From: Wocania_A spongiicola
Lineage (GTDB): Bacteria; Bacteroidota; Bacteroidia; Flavobacteriales; Flavobacteriaceae
Reading direction: 5' to 3'
Length of the DNA stretch: 64,000 nt
Assembly: GCF_023502325.1 (NCBI RefSeq)
Contig: NZ_JAMFLZ010000006.1
Span: 62,001 to 126,000, forward strand
Part shown: piece by piece, positions 18,381 to 26,688 of the stretch
How the letters are laid out: the number at the start of each line of letters is the position of its first letter
How positions within the stretch are numbered: position 1 is the stretch's first letter
Made by a program: the position numbers and the translations under genes
The notes under the pieces: generated by a model
Told to the model about the DNA's origin: nothing
Seen by the model: the letters and a program-made list of their open reading frames with translations, nothing else
Database searches by the model: none

Positions 18381-19292
18381 TTGCTATTGAACTTTTTAAA
18401 CCTTATACGTTGGAAAAATTTATTGATGATTGCACTAGTGCAACTATTAGTAAAATATGCTTTTTTAGAATCATTTGGAGTGAATTTTGGATTAACCACA
18501 CTACAAATTTTAATTTTAATTTTAGCTACCATTTGTATTGCAGCCGCTGGTAATGTTATTAATGATATTTATGATGTTGAAACCGATTTTGTAAACAAGC
18601 CTGATAAAATAATTATTGGAAAATCGATCTCAGAAAAAACAGCATATAATCTTTTTATTATTTTAAATGTAATTGGTGTTGGTTTAGGGTATTACTTATC
18701 ACAATCTGTTGGAAGAAGCGGGTTTTTCTCAATATTTGTAATTATTTCTGCGCTTCTTTATGTTTATGCTTCCTACCTAAAGCAAACATTTTTAATTGGC
18801 AATATAATTATATCCCTATTGGTTGCATTAAGCATTATTGTTGTTGGTATATTTGAATTGTTACCAGTAATAACTACAGAAAATAGACAAACACTTTATA
18901 CCTTTTTTAAAATAATTTTAGATTACTCTGTATTCGCTTTTATAATAAACCTTATTCGTGAAATTTCTAAAGATATTGAAGATATTGATGGTGATTATAA
19001 AGCAGGTATGAGAACGCTTCCTATAATAATTGGGCGAGAACGTGCCAAAAACATCCTATTTTTTTTATCACTTATTCCGCTTTTAGCAGTGTCTTATTAT
19101 GTTATCAATTCGTTATACAAAAACCAAATAGCAGTTATCTTTTTTTTAGTTTTTATTATTGCGCCATTACTTTATATAAGTATCAAATCATTTAATGCTA
19201 AAACAAAAAAGGATTATCATCATATTAGTAACATATTGAAATTAGTGATGTTTTTTGGAATGCTTTCCTTACTTTTATATAGCTTTATTTAA
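18381..19292 (+). CDS. UbiA-family prenyltransferase (geranylgeranylglycerol-phosphate geranylgeranyltransferase-like)
   Basis: An intramembrane prenyltransferase of 303 residues with about eight or nine helices. Both Asp-rich motifs are present: NDIYDVETD at 61-69 and KDIEDIDGD at about 197-205, which bind Mg2+ and the prenyl diphosphate. Bacteroidota proteins of this type are usually assigned to transfer of a geranylgeranyl group to geranylgeranylglycerol phosphate, but quinone or other acceptors cannot be excluded. The start is a TTG (a second TTG lies two codons on) directly after the preceding gene. It belongs to the 16761-19292 operon. Confidence 0.88.
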   Translation: MLLNFLNLIRWKNLLMIALVQLLVKYAFLESFGVNFGLTTLQILILILATICIAAAGNVINDIYDVETDFVNKPDKIIIGKSISEKTAYNLFIILNVIGVGLGYYLSQSVGRSGFFSIFVIISALLYVYASYLKQTFLIGNIIISLLVALSIIVVGIFELLPVITTENRQTLYTFFKIILDYSVFAFIINLIREISKDIEDIDGDYKAGMRTLPIIIGRERAKNILFFLSLIPLLAVSYYVINSLYKNQIAVIFFLVFIIAPLLYISIKSFNAKTKKDYHHISNILKLVMFFGMLSLLLYSFI

Positions 19293-19327
19293 CCTTAGTT
19301 AAGGTTTAGAAATCTCTTGATATTTAA

Positions 19328-19347
19328 ACGACAAAATAAAATGTCGT
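19328..19347. promoter_or_regulatory. Inverted repeat upstream of the XRE regulator
   Basis: ACGACA and TGTCGT flank an 8-bp A-rich spacer, 68 bp before the XRE gene start. A further AACCTT-AGTT-AAGGTT dyad (19291-19306) overlaps the end of the UbiA gene and may help terminate it. Position suggests an operator for the following XRE repressor, or a weak terminator. Confidence 0.4.
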
Positions 19348-19415
19348 ATAAATGTCCATAGAAAACCGCTATCAAACTTTCGTTTTCTGAATAACTTTGA
19401 TAAAAATTATTTATT

Positions 19416-19988
19416 ATGAATTCAATCGGAAATAAAATTTTCGAAATCCGAAAATCAAGAGGGTTAACCCAAGAAGAATTGGCTGAGCTATCAAAAATTA
19501 ACTTAAGAACAATTCAAAGAATTGAAAATAATGAAAATGAACCCAGAGGAAAAACATTAGATTTAATCTGTGATGCACTTCAAATAGAGAGCACTTATTT
19601 TACAAATAAAGCTAAACCAAAATCAAGTGAATCCATTGGAACATTTATTATTGATGGAGCCTTTCTTATTCTATTAAATTTACTTCTGATGTCAATTATT
19701 GGATTCCTAACTTTAGACTCTAATGCTAATATTAATAGTCGAATTGGAGCACTCTTATTAAGTTTTTTCATTCCTTTTTTTATTGTTCTATTTACACAAA
19801 AAATGAATCCACTTGAAAGAATGTTAAAATTTGGATCTGGTTTTTTAGTTTATATTGTTATACTAATGATAGCACAAGGATTAAAAGAAGGTTTATTAGT
19901 AAGTATTCGTACGGGCATATATCTTTGCTTAATATTTTCAGTTGGAGTTTTATACTATGGTAAAACTCTAATTAAATTAATAAAATAA
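19416..19988 (+). CDS. XRE-family regulator with C-terminal membrane helices
   Basis: 190 residues. Residues 5-58 form a Cro/CI-type helix-turn-helix (IFEIRKSRGLTQEELAELSK, then NLRTIQRIENNENEPRG). Residues 75-190 hold four hydrophobic helices (FIIDGAFLILLNLLLMSIIGF and others). The combination is that of membrane-tethered XRE regulators seen in flavobacteria. The stop is 1 bp before the Maf gene, so the two may be coupled. Target genes unknown; the inverted repeat at 19328-19347 is a candidate self-operator. Confidence 0.85.
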   Translation: MNSIGNKIFEIRKSRGLTQEELAELSKINLRTIQRIENNENEPRGKTLDLICDALQIESTYFTNKAKPKSSESIGTFIIDGAFLILLNLLLMSIIGFLTLDSNANINSRIGALLLSFFIPFFIVLFTQKMNPLERMLKFGSGFLVYIVILMIAQGLKEGLLVSIRTGIYLCLIFSVGVLYYGKTLIKLIK

Positions 19989-19989
19989 A

Positions 19990-20583
19990 ATGCTAAACCA
20001 AAAACTAAAAAAACACCATATTATATTAGCTTCTGGTTCTCCTAGGCGTCAAGAGTTTTTTAAAAATTTAGGTTTAGATTTCGAAATTAGGCTAAAACCT
20101 GTAAAAGAAGAATATCCGCCGCGATTAACCCATTTCGAAATCAGCAATTATTTAGCACAATTAAAAGCGCTTCCGTTTAAAACAGAGTTAAAACCTAAGG
20201 ACATCCTTATTACAAGTGATACTATTGTTTGGCACAACAACAAAGCTTTAGGCAAACCCAGAAACGACGATGAAGCTTTTACTATTTTAAAAATGTTAAG
20301 CAACGTTACTCACGAAGTAATAACATCGGTTTGCTTTACTACTACATCTTTCGAAAAAACCATACATAACATTACCAAAGTAACTTTTAAGAAATTATCT
20401 GAAGATGAAATTAATTTCTACGTAAAAAACTACAAACCGTTTGATAAAGCTGGAGCTTACGGTATTCAAGATTGGATTGGTCAAATAGGGGTTACAAAAA
20501 TTGAAGGTTCTTATTTTAATGTTATGGGCTTACCAATTCATGCTGTATATAAAACGTTAAATGATATTGTAGACGCTTCATAA
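19990..20583 (+). CDS. maf: Maf-family nucleoside triphosphate pyrophosphatase
   Basis: 197 residues. The Maf/HAM1-fold signature ILASGSPRRQEFF is at 12-24, followed by SDTIVW near 77, KPRNDDEAF and DKAGAYGIQDW near 157. Maf proteins hydrolyse non-canonical or methylated nucleoside triphosphates (dTTP/UTP or 7-methyl-GTP type) to monophosphates, acting as house-cleaning enzymes; the old link with septum inhibition is indirect. It abuts the XRE gene and is followed by a lipoprotein gene 35 bp downstream. Confidence 0.93.
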   Translation: MLNQKLKKHHIILASGSPRRQEFFKNLGLDFEIRLKPVKEEYPPRLTHFEISNYLAQLKALPFKTELKPKDILITSDTIVWHNNKALGKPRNDDEAFTILKMLSNVTHEVITSVCFTTTSFEKTIHNITKVTFKKLSEDEINFYVKNYKPFDKAGAYGIQDWIGQIGVTKIEGSYFNVMGLPIHAVYKTLNDIVDAS

Positions 20584-20618
20584 ATTTGTAAATTTAGCTA
20601 TCTATAAATTTTATCGTA

Positions 20619-21563
20619 ATGAAGCATTCAATAAATATAAAAACACCTTTCTGGCTAGTTCTTGGAGTTTTAACACTAGTTTGTTCTTGCAAAAGTGATC
20701 AGAAAAAAGACAAATTAGCTCTAAATTCAGAAGTTAAAGTAATTGAAAATACTCCTATAGATTTTAAAGAACCATCACAAGAATTTAAAGCATATTGGTA
20801 TGCTGGTAAAGCAGAAATTACCTCTTATAAATTGGAACAAGCGCGTTATGGAGAAATTAGAGAGGGTAAAGCTGTTTTAATTTATGTTACTGAAGATTTT
20901 CTTCCTAAAAAGCAAGTTAAAGCCGATAATCAAAATCCCAATAATGTTTCCGTTTTAAAATTAAATGCTACTAAGAAATTTAATACAGGCTTGTATCCGT
21001 ATTCTATAATGCAAAGTACTTTTTATCCTGTTTCAAATAACCAACACGCTATAAAAGTAACTAGCTCTATGCAAGAATGGTGCGGACATGTTTTTACACA
21101 ATTAAATAATAAAGATGAATTTGAAATCACTTCATATTCCTATTTTGAAAGTGAAGGGGATCAAAATTTTAAATTAGACAAAGCTGTTTTAGAAAATGAA
21201 TTATGGACGCAATTACGTATCAACCCAAAATCGCTACCAACTGGGAACTTAAAAATCATTCCATCATTTGAATATGGTCGATTAAGGCATGTTAAACTAA
21301 AAGCTTACAATGCTAAAGTTACTTTATTAAACGATACATATTCAATTGATTACCCAGAATTAAATAGAAGTTTAGTAATAAGATTTAATGCCAGTTTTCC
21401 TTACGATATATTGGGGTGGGAAGAAACTTTTAAAAGCGGTTTTGGCAAAAACGCTAAAACTTTAACTACAAAAGCAACAAAATTAAAAGCTATCAAATCT
21501 GCATATTGGGGAAAGAATAAAAATGAAGACGAAGTTTTACGTGAAGCACTAGAATTGCAATAG
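20619..21563 (+). CDS. Conserved flavobacterial lipoprotein, unknown function
   Basis: 314 residues with a lipoprotein signal: hydrophobic stretch LVLGVLTLVCSC and then CKSDQKKD, the lipobox Cys being about residue 24. The mature part is mostly beta-strand with EFKAYWYAGKAEITSYKLEQ and a conserved SSMQEWCGHVFTQL segment. Databases often label such proteins septum formation inhibitor Maf because of the neighbouring gene; there is no Maf motif here. It is probably periplasmic or outer-membrane attached. Function unknown. Confidence 0.8.
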   Translation: MKHSINIKTPFWLVLGVLTLVCSCKSDQKKDKLALNSEVKVIENTPIDFKEPSQEFKAYWYAGKAEITSYKLEQARYGEIREGKAVLIYVTEDFLPKKQVKADNQNPNNVSVLKLNATKKFNTGLYPYSIMQSTFYPVSNNQHAIKVTSSMQEWCGHVFTQLNNKDEFEITSYSYFESEGDQNFKLDKAVLENELWTQLRINPKSLPTGNLKIIPSFEYGRLRHVKLKAYNAKVTLLNDTYSIDYPELNRSLVIRFNASFPYDILGWEETFKSGFGKNAKTLTTKATKLKAIKSAYWGKNKNEDEVLREALELQ

Positions 21564-21569
21564 TTCTTG

Positions 21570-21607
21570 TATCTTTGCCATAAGTTTTAACACAAAACTT
21601 ATGGCAA
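21570..21607 (+). promoter_or_regulatory. Perfect 14-bp inverted repeat covering the mscS-family start codon
   Basis: Left arm 21575-21588 (TTGCCATAAGTTTT), 5-nt loop AACAC, right arm 21594-21607. The right arm contains the ATG at 21601-21603. A TATCTTTG box (21570-21577) overlaps the left arm. On read-through mRNA the start codon would be locked in a hairpin; on DNA the same sequence could be an operator over the promoter. Confidence 0.75.
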
Positions 21608-22122
21608 TTTTTTTCGATACCTATAACAGTGAAATTATAAACTCATCTATAGTTTTTGGAGTTTTTTTTATTCTTCAGTTAATTGCTAGGCTTATAGTTA
21701 GAACTATAGGTAAATCAAAAAAAATACTTACTAGTCGTGCTAGGTTAGTTGGTCGTTATTTTACTATCTCTTTTTTATTTATAACACTACTTATCATTGG
21801 GTTTATTTTTGGTGTTAATATTGATGATTTAGTAGTTGTTTTTTCCTCTGTATTTGCAATTTTAGGTATTACTTTATTTGCAAATTGGTCGATTTTAAGT
21901 AATGTAACGTCAGGCATTATTATGTTTTTTTCTTTCCCATACAAAATAGGTGACAAAATTAAAATTCATGATAAAGACCATGAAATAGAAGCACTTATCG
22001 AAGATATACGTTCATTCCAAATTCATTTAAGACAAGACAATGGCGATTTAATTACTTATCCAAACAATTTACTTCTACAAAAGGCAGTTACCTTAATCGA
22101 AAAAGATGCTTTTGATAAATAA
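21601..22122 (+). CDS. Small MscS-family mechanosensitive channel
   Basis: 173 residues with three N-terminal hydrophobic helices and a compressed MscS beta-domain. TM3 ends in LFANWSILSNVTSGIIMFFSF, and the beta domain starts at PYKIGDKIKIHD, both hallmarks of MscS. It lacks the long C-terminal cage of E. coli MscS (286 residues). Such short forms are common in Bacteroidota. It protects against hypo-osmotic shock by inference. Its ATG is inside a perfect inverted repeat, suggesting uncommon translational or transcriptional control. Confidence 0.9.
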   Translation: MAIFFDTYNSEIINSSIVFGVFFILQLIARLIVRTIGKSKKILTSRARLVGRYFTISFLFITLLIIGFIFGVNIDDLVVVFSSVFAILGITLFANWSILSNVTSGIIMFFSFPYKIGDKIKIHDKDHEIEALIEDIRSFQIHLRQDNGDLITYPNNLLLQKAVTLIEKDAFDK

Positions 22123-22220
22123 AAAGTAAAAACTTTTAATCATAAGTTAAAGAAACATTAAAAGCTACCTTTTGGCTATTTTACTTTGCTATATTTGGTT
22201 TTTAGCTAACTAAAATAATC

Positions 22221-24746
22221 ATGCGGAAATATCTACTTTCTATACTTATAGTGCTTGTTTCTTTTTTAAATATACAAGCCCAAAAACCCAAAACACCTTC
22301 ATCATCGCAGATTTACGAATCTATTCAAAAGCTAAATTTTTTAGGTTCAGTTTTATATGTTGCTGCACATCCTGATGACGAAAACACACGGCTTATTTCA
22401 TATATGTCAAATCATGTAAAAGCACGAACTGGCTATTTATCCCTTACAAGAGGAGATGGCGGGCAAAACCTAATTGGCCCAGAACTTAGAGAGCTTTTAG
22501 GCGTTATACGTACTCAAGAATTGCTTGCTGCAAGACGTGTTGATGGTGGCGAACAATTTTTTACTAGAGCTAACGATTTCGGATATTCTAAACATCCAGA
22601 TGAAACCTTAACCATTTGGAATAAGAATGAAGTTTTAAGCGATGTAGTTTTAGCCATTAGAAAATTTAAGCCTGATGTTATTATTAATCGATTTGATCAT
22701 AGAACACCAGGTAGAACTCACGGGCATCATACAACTTCTGCTATGTTAAGCATGGAGGCTTTCGATTTAGCAAACAACAAATCTGCATACCCAGATTTGG
22801 TAAAAAATGTAGGCATCTGGCAACCAAAACGCCTATTTTATAACACAAGTTGGTGGCGATATGGTAGTAGAGAAAATTTTGATAAAATTGACAAAAGTAA
22901 TATGCTTCATTTTGATATTGGCACTTATTATCCCCTTAAAGGTTTGTCAAATAATGAAGTTGCAGCTTTAGCGAGTAGCCAACATCTATGTCAAGGTTTT
23001 GGGCGTTTATCGCAGCGTGGTTCTCAACAAGAATATATTGAATTTTTAAAAGGTGATCCATTAGCAGGAAGTAAAAATATTTTTGCTGGTATTGATACTT
23101 CTTGGAATCGTATTAAAGGAGGAAAAGCTATTGGGGATATTTTATATAATGTAGAAAACAACTTCAATTTTAAAAACCCATCGCAACATATTCCACAATT
23201 ACTGAAAGCTTTTCAATTACTTCAAAATATAGAAGATAAACATTGGAAAACTCAAAAAACAAAAGAGTTAAAAGCTATTATTGAAATGTGTGCCGGTTTG
23301 TATTTAGAGGCTTCAGCAGATACAAATTGGGCAACTTCTAACGAAAATATAAATATTAACATAGAAGCACTTAATAGAAGTGATTTATCAATAAGCTTAG
23401 TAAGTTTAAACAACACCAACAATTTAAATATTTCAAAAAACATAGTATTAAAAAATAATGTAAAGTATACTTTTAAAGAAGTTATAAAAATTAGTGCAAA
23501 TGAAAATCCCACCACGCCTTATTGGTTAAGTGAAAAAGGAACTTTAGGCATGTATAAAGTTAATAATACAGACCTAATTGGTTTAGCTGAAACACCTAGG
23601 CGTTATAATGTTGATTTCAATCTTTTAATAAACAATGTACCGCTAACCATAACAAAAGCAATAGTACACAGATACTCAAAACCAGAAAAAGGAGAACTAT
23701 ACAAACCTTTTGAGGTTATTCCAGAAGCAGCTGCAAAAATCACCGAAAAAGTCATCATTTTTGAAAATGATAAACAACGAGATATTACTGTAGTAGTCAA
23801 AGCTGGTAAAGATAACCTTGAAGGCTTTGCTGAAGTTTGTCTTCCAAACAACTGGAATGTTTATCCAAAAAATCAAAAAGTTTCGATTGCCCATAAAGGG
23901 GAAGAGCAAACACTTGTTTTTACCATCATACCTCCTAAAAATGAGAGTGAAGGCTATATAGGGCCTATAGTCACTGTTAATGAAGATAAATACTCCAAAG
24001 AACTTATAGAAATTGGCTACGAACATATTCCGTTTCAAACAGTTTTGCTTCCTAGTGAGAGCAAAATTGTACGTTTAAATATTAAAAAGAAAGGCAAAAA
24101 TATTGGGTATATTCAAGGTGCTGGCGACGTTGTTCCAGAAAGTTTACAGCAAATTGGGTATAATGTTCGCGTTATAACAACAGATGAAATAGATTCAGAA
24201 ACATTAAGTAGATTTGACGCAGTTGTAGTTGGTATAAGGGCATATAACGTGCTTGACGAATTACAGTATAAACAACAACAATTGTTTGATTTTGTAAAAG
24301 AGGGTGGTAATATGATTGTGCAATACAATACCAATTATCGTTTAAAAACTGAAGTCTTAGCACCTTATGATTTAAAATTATCTAGAGACCGCGTAACCAA
24401 TGAAAATGCTGAAGTTCGATTTTTAAACCCAGAACACCCTATTCTTAATTACCCTAACAAAATTACTAAACAAGATTTTGAAGGCTGGACACAAGAGCGC
24501 GGTTTATACTTTCCAAATGAATGGTCAGATGAGTTTTCTCCTATATTATCTATGAACGATAAAGGAGAAACACCAAAAAACGGAAGCTTATTAGTTGCTA
24601 AATACGGAAAGGGTCATTACATATATACTGGTTTAAGCTTCTTTAGAGAGTTTCCTGAAGGTGTTTCTGGTGCTTACCGATTATTTGCAAATATGCTATC
24701 GATAGGAAAAGAAGATTTAAAACTAGAAGCCAAACTAAATGATTAA
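22221..24746 (+). CDS. Secreted PIG-L/LmbE-family deacetylase with C-terminal domains
   Basis: 841 residues. The signal peptide (1-20, ending NIQAQ) is followed by a PIG-L domain with the zinc-binding AAHPDDE motif (about 48-54) and RTHGHHTTSA (about 165-174). PIG-L enzymes remove N-acetyl groups from GlcNAc-type substrates. The middle region (about 380-600) is beta-rich and the last about 220 residues (IGYIQGAGDVVPESLQQIGY onward, with GGNMIVQYNTNY) resemble a class I glutamine-amidotransferase/ThuA-like fold without obvious catalytic residues. A TATATTTG at 22190-22197 is a likely -7 box. It is followed by a small peptide and a symporter, so it may deacetylate a sugar derivative outside or in the periplasm. 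Confidence 0.88.
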   Translation: MRKYLLSILIVLVSFLNIQAQKPKTPSSSQIYESIQKLNFLGSVLYVAAHPDDENTRLISYMSNHVKARTGYLSLTRGDGGQNLIGPELRELLGVIRTQELLAARRVDGGEQFFTRANDFGYSKHPDETLTIWNKNEVLSDVVLAIRKFKPDVIINRFDHRTPGRTHGHHTTSAMLSMEAFDLANNKSAYPDLVKNVGIWQPKRLFYNTSWWRYGSRENFDKIDKSNMLHFDIGTYYPLKGLSNNEVAALASSQHLCQGFGRLSQRGSQQEYIEFLKGDPLAGSKNIFAGIDTSWNRIKGGKAIGDILYNVENNFNFKNPSQHIPQLLKAFQLLQNIEDKHWKTQKTKELKAIIEMCAGLYLEASADTNWATSNENININIEALNRSDLSISLVSLNNTNNLNISKNIVLKNNVKYTFKEVIKISANENPTTPYWLSEKGTLGMYKVNNTDLIGLAETPRRYNVDFNLLINNVPLTITKAIVHRYSKPEKGELYKPFEVIPEAAAKITEKVIIFENDKQRDITVVVKAGKDNLEGFAEVCLPNNWNVYPKNQKVSIAHKGEEQTLVFTIIPPKNESEGYIGPIVTVNEDKYSKELIEIGYEHIPFQTVLLPSESKIVRLNIKKKGKNIGYIQGAGDVVPESLQQIGYNVRVITTDEIDSETLSRFDAVVVGIRAYNVLDELQYKQQQLFDFVKEGGNMIVQYNTNYRLKTEVLAPYDLKLSRDRVTNENAEVRFLNPEHPILNYPNKITKQDFEGWTQERGLYFPNEWSDEFSPILSMNDKGETPKNGSLLVAKYGKGHYIYTGLSFFREFPEGVSGAYRLFANMLSIGKEDLKLEAKLND

Positions 24747-24749
24747 TTT

Positions 24750-24860
24750 ATGACTAAAGACAAACCGCAAAAACAACCTTGGCTAAAACTATACTCTATA
24801 GTTTTAATAGCCAATGCCATCTATATTTTAGTGTTTTATCTAATCATGCAAATTTTTTAA
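24750..24860 (+). CDS. 36-residue single-span membrane peptide
   Basis: Open frame from ATG at 24750 to TAA at 24860, 3 bp after the deacetylase stop and 1 bp before the symporter start. It begins MTKDKPQKQPWLKLYSIVLI and then has a hydrophobic helix (residues 15-36). Tight packing in the operon and a membrane profile support it being translated, perhaps as a small partner of the sodium:solute symporter. I know no family name for it. Confidence 0.6.
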   Translation: MTKDKPQKQPWLKLYSIVLIANAIYILVFYLIMQIF

Positions 24861-24861
24861 T

Positions 24862-26688
24862 ATGCAGACATTAAATTGGATTGATTGGGTAGTTTTAATA
24901 GTTACGTTACTTACTATAGTTGGTTATGGTACCTGGAAAACTAGAGGCAGTAAAAGTGTACAAGATTATGTGAAAGGTGGTAATACAACAAAATGGTGGA
25001 CCATTGGCTTGTCTGTAATGGCAACTCAAGCCAGTGCTATAACGTTTTTGTCGACTACAGGGCAAGCTTTTTCAGACGGTATGGGGTTTGTGCAATTTTA
25101 CTTTGGATTGCCTATTGCTATGGTAATTATATGTTTAGTTTTCATTCCTTTATACCATCGCTTAAAAGTTTATACAGCTTATGAATTTTTAGAAAATCGC
25201 TTCGACTTAAAAACTAGAAGTCTAACGGCTATTTTGTTTTTAATTCAACGTGGTTTAGCAGCAGGAATTACCATTTTTGCTCCTGCTATAATTTTATCTG
25301 TAGTTTTAGGGTGGCCTATCACTTATCTTAATATTTCTATTGGTGTTTTAGTAATTATTTATACCGTTTCTGGCGGAACCAAAGCCGTTACTGTTACGCA
25401 AAAGCAGCAAATGTTTGTCATTTTTGCTGGTATGCTTGCCGCTTTGTTTATAATTTTAAACCTAATTCCAGATGATGTTTCGTTTACAAAAGCTCTTGAT
25501 ATTGCTGGTGCAAATGGGAGAATGGAGGTTTTAGATTTCTCGTTTGATTTAGAAAATAGATATACAGTTTGGACTGGCTTAATTGGTGGAACTTTTCTTG
25601 CACTTGCTTATTTTGGAACCGATCAAAGTCAAGTACAACGTTATCTCTCAGGTAAGTCAATGAAAGAAATGCAAATGGGTTTAATTTTTAATGGCTTGTT
25701 AAAAGTGCCAATGCAATTCTTTATTTTATTGGTTGGCGTTATGGTATTTGTGTTTTATCAATTTAATCCTGCTCCGTTAAATTTTATTGATTCATCAACC
25801 GAAAAAGTCTTAGCTTCAGAATATTCGCAACAATATCAAAGTCTTCAAGAAAAACAAAATAATCTTTTCAATGAAAAGAAAGCATTAAGCATACAACTCT
25901 CAAAAAATGATGATGACAATTTACGTCAAGAATTATTTGTATTAGATAGCGTCGAGAAAACACATCGTTTAGAGTCAAAATATTTAATTAAAAGAGCGAT
26001 TGACACCGCTTATGCCAATAAATATGACAGGCTAAACAAAGAGCTGTTAACTTTAAAGAGCAATAAAGACAGTGACCTTTATAAAGAAAAGGAAGAAGAA
26101 ATAAAGAATTGGTATAAAGAATCTGCAAAAGATACCAATACCAATGATAGAGATTATATGTTTATCACTTTTATCCTTAAACATCTTCCTAAAGGACTTA
26201 TTGGCTTATTACTTGCTGTAATACTTTCAGCAGCTATGTCTTCAACCGCATCTGAGATAAATGCTTTAGCTACCATAACTTCTATAGATTTATATGGTAG
26301 AAATCTTAAAGAAGAGAAAGATGAAAATCACATGGTAAAAGCGACAAAAGTATTCACACTCGTTTGGGGCGTTGTTGCTATAATTATTGCTTGTTTTGCT
26401 AACCTTGCAGAAAATTTAATACAGTTAGTAAATATTATTGGGTCTATTTTTTATGGTAACGTTTTAGGTGTTTTTTTATTAGCCTTTTTCTTTAAATTCA
26501 TAAAAGGAAACGCTGTTTTTATTGCAGCAATTATAACTCAAATAATTGTTATTTCTTTATACTTTCTTGACGAGAACAACATTATAAACCTTCCATATCT
26601 ATGGCTTAATCTTGTTGGTTGTGTATTAGTTATAGCCATCGCTTGCATTTTACAATTACTATCAAAAAATGACAAAAAAATTGCATAA
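24862..26688 (+). CDS. Sodium:solute symporter (SSS family) with a soluble insert
   Basis: 608-residue inner-membrane Na+-coupled transporter of the SSS family. Seen: GWPITYLNISIGVLVIIYTVSGG, GTDQSQVQRYLSGKSMKEMQ (a conserved SSS segment) and LLAVILSAAMSSTASEINALA in the second half. Between two helices, residues about 310-428 form a very hydrophilic, coiled-coil-like insert rich in Lys, Glu and Gln, so the protein is longer than usual (about 500-550). Position after a PIG-L deacetylase and before a Gfo/Idh/MocA gene suggests uptake of a sugar or sugar-acid derivative. It overlaps the next gene by 20 bp. Confidence 0.93.
   Translation: MQTLNWIDWVVLIVTLLTIVGYGTWKTRGSKSVQDYVKGGNTTKWWTIGLSVMATQASAITFLSTTGQAFSDGMGFVQFYFGLPIAMVIICLVFIPLYHRLKVYTAYEFLENRFDLKTRSLTAILFLIQRGLAAGITIFAPAIILSVVLGWPITYLNISIGVLVIIYTVSGGTKAVTVTQKQQMFVIFAGMLAALFIILNLIPDDVSFTKALDIAGANGRMEVLDFSFDLENRYTVWTGLIGGTFLALAYFGTDQSQVQRYLSGKSMKEMQMGLIFNGLLKVPMQFFILLVGVMVFVFYQFNPAPLNFIDSSTEKVLASEYSQQYQSLQEKQNNLFNEKKALSIQLSKNDDDNLRQELFVLDSVEKTHRLESKYLIKRAIDTAYANKYDRLNKELLTLKSNKDSDLYKEKEEEIKNWYKESAKDTNTNDRDYMFITFILKHLPKGLIGLLLAVILSAAMSSTASEINALATITSIDLYGRNLKEEKDENHMVKATKVFTLVWGVVAIIIACFANLAENLIQLVNIIGSIFYGNVLGVFLLAFFFKFIKGNAVFIAAIITQIIVISLYFLDENNIINLPYLWLNLVGCVLVIAIACILQLLSKNDKKIA

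Noticed and set aside
20619..21563. Second Maf enzyme
   Set aside because: The protein is a lipoprotein without SGSPRR or SDT motifs; such labels derive from its genomic neighbour.
23252..24363. Several antisense open frames within the PIG-L deacetylase gene
   Set aside because: They mirror a strongly coding plus-strand gene and their Phe/Leu/Cys-rich products are the usual shadow of AT-rich coding sequence.
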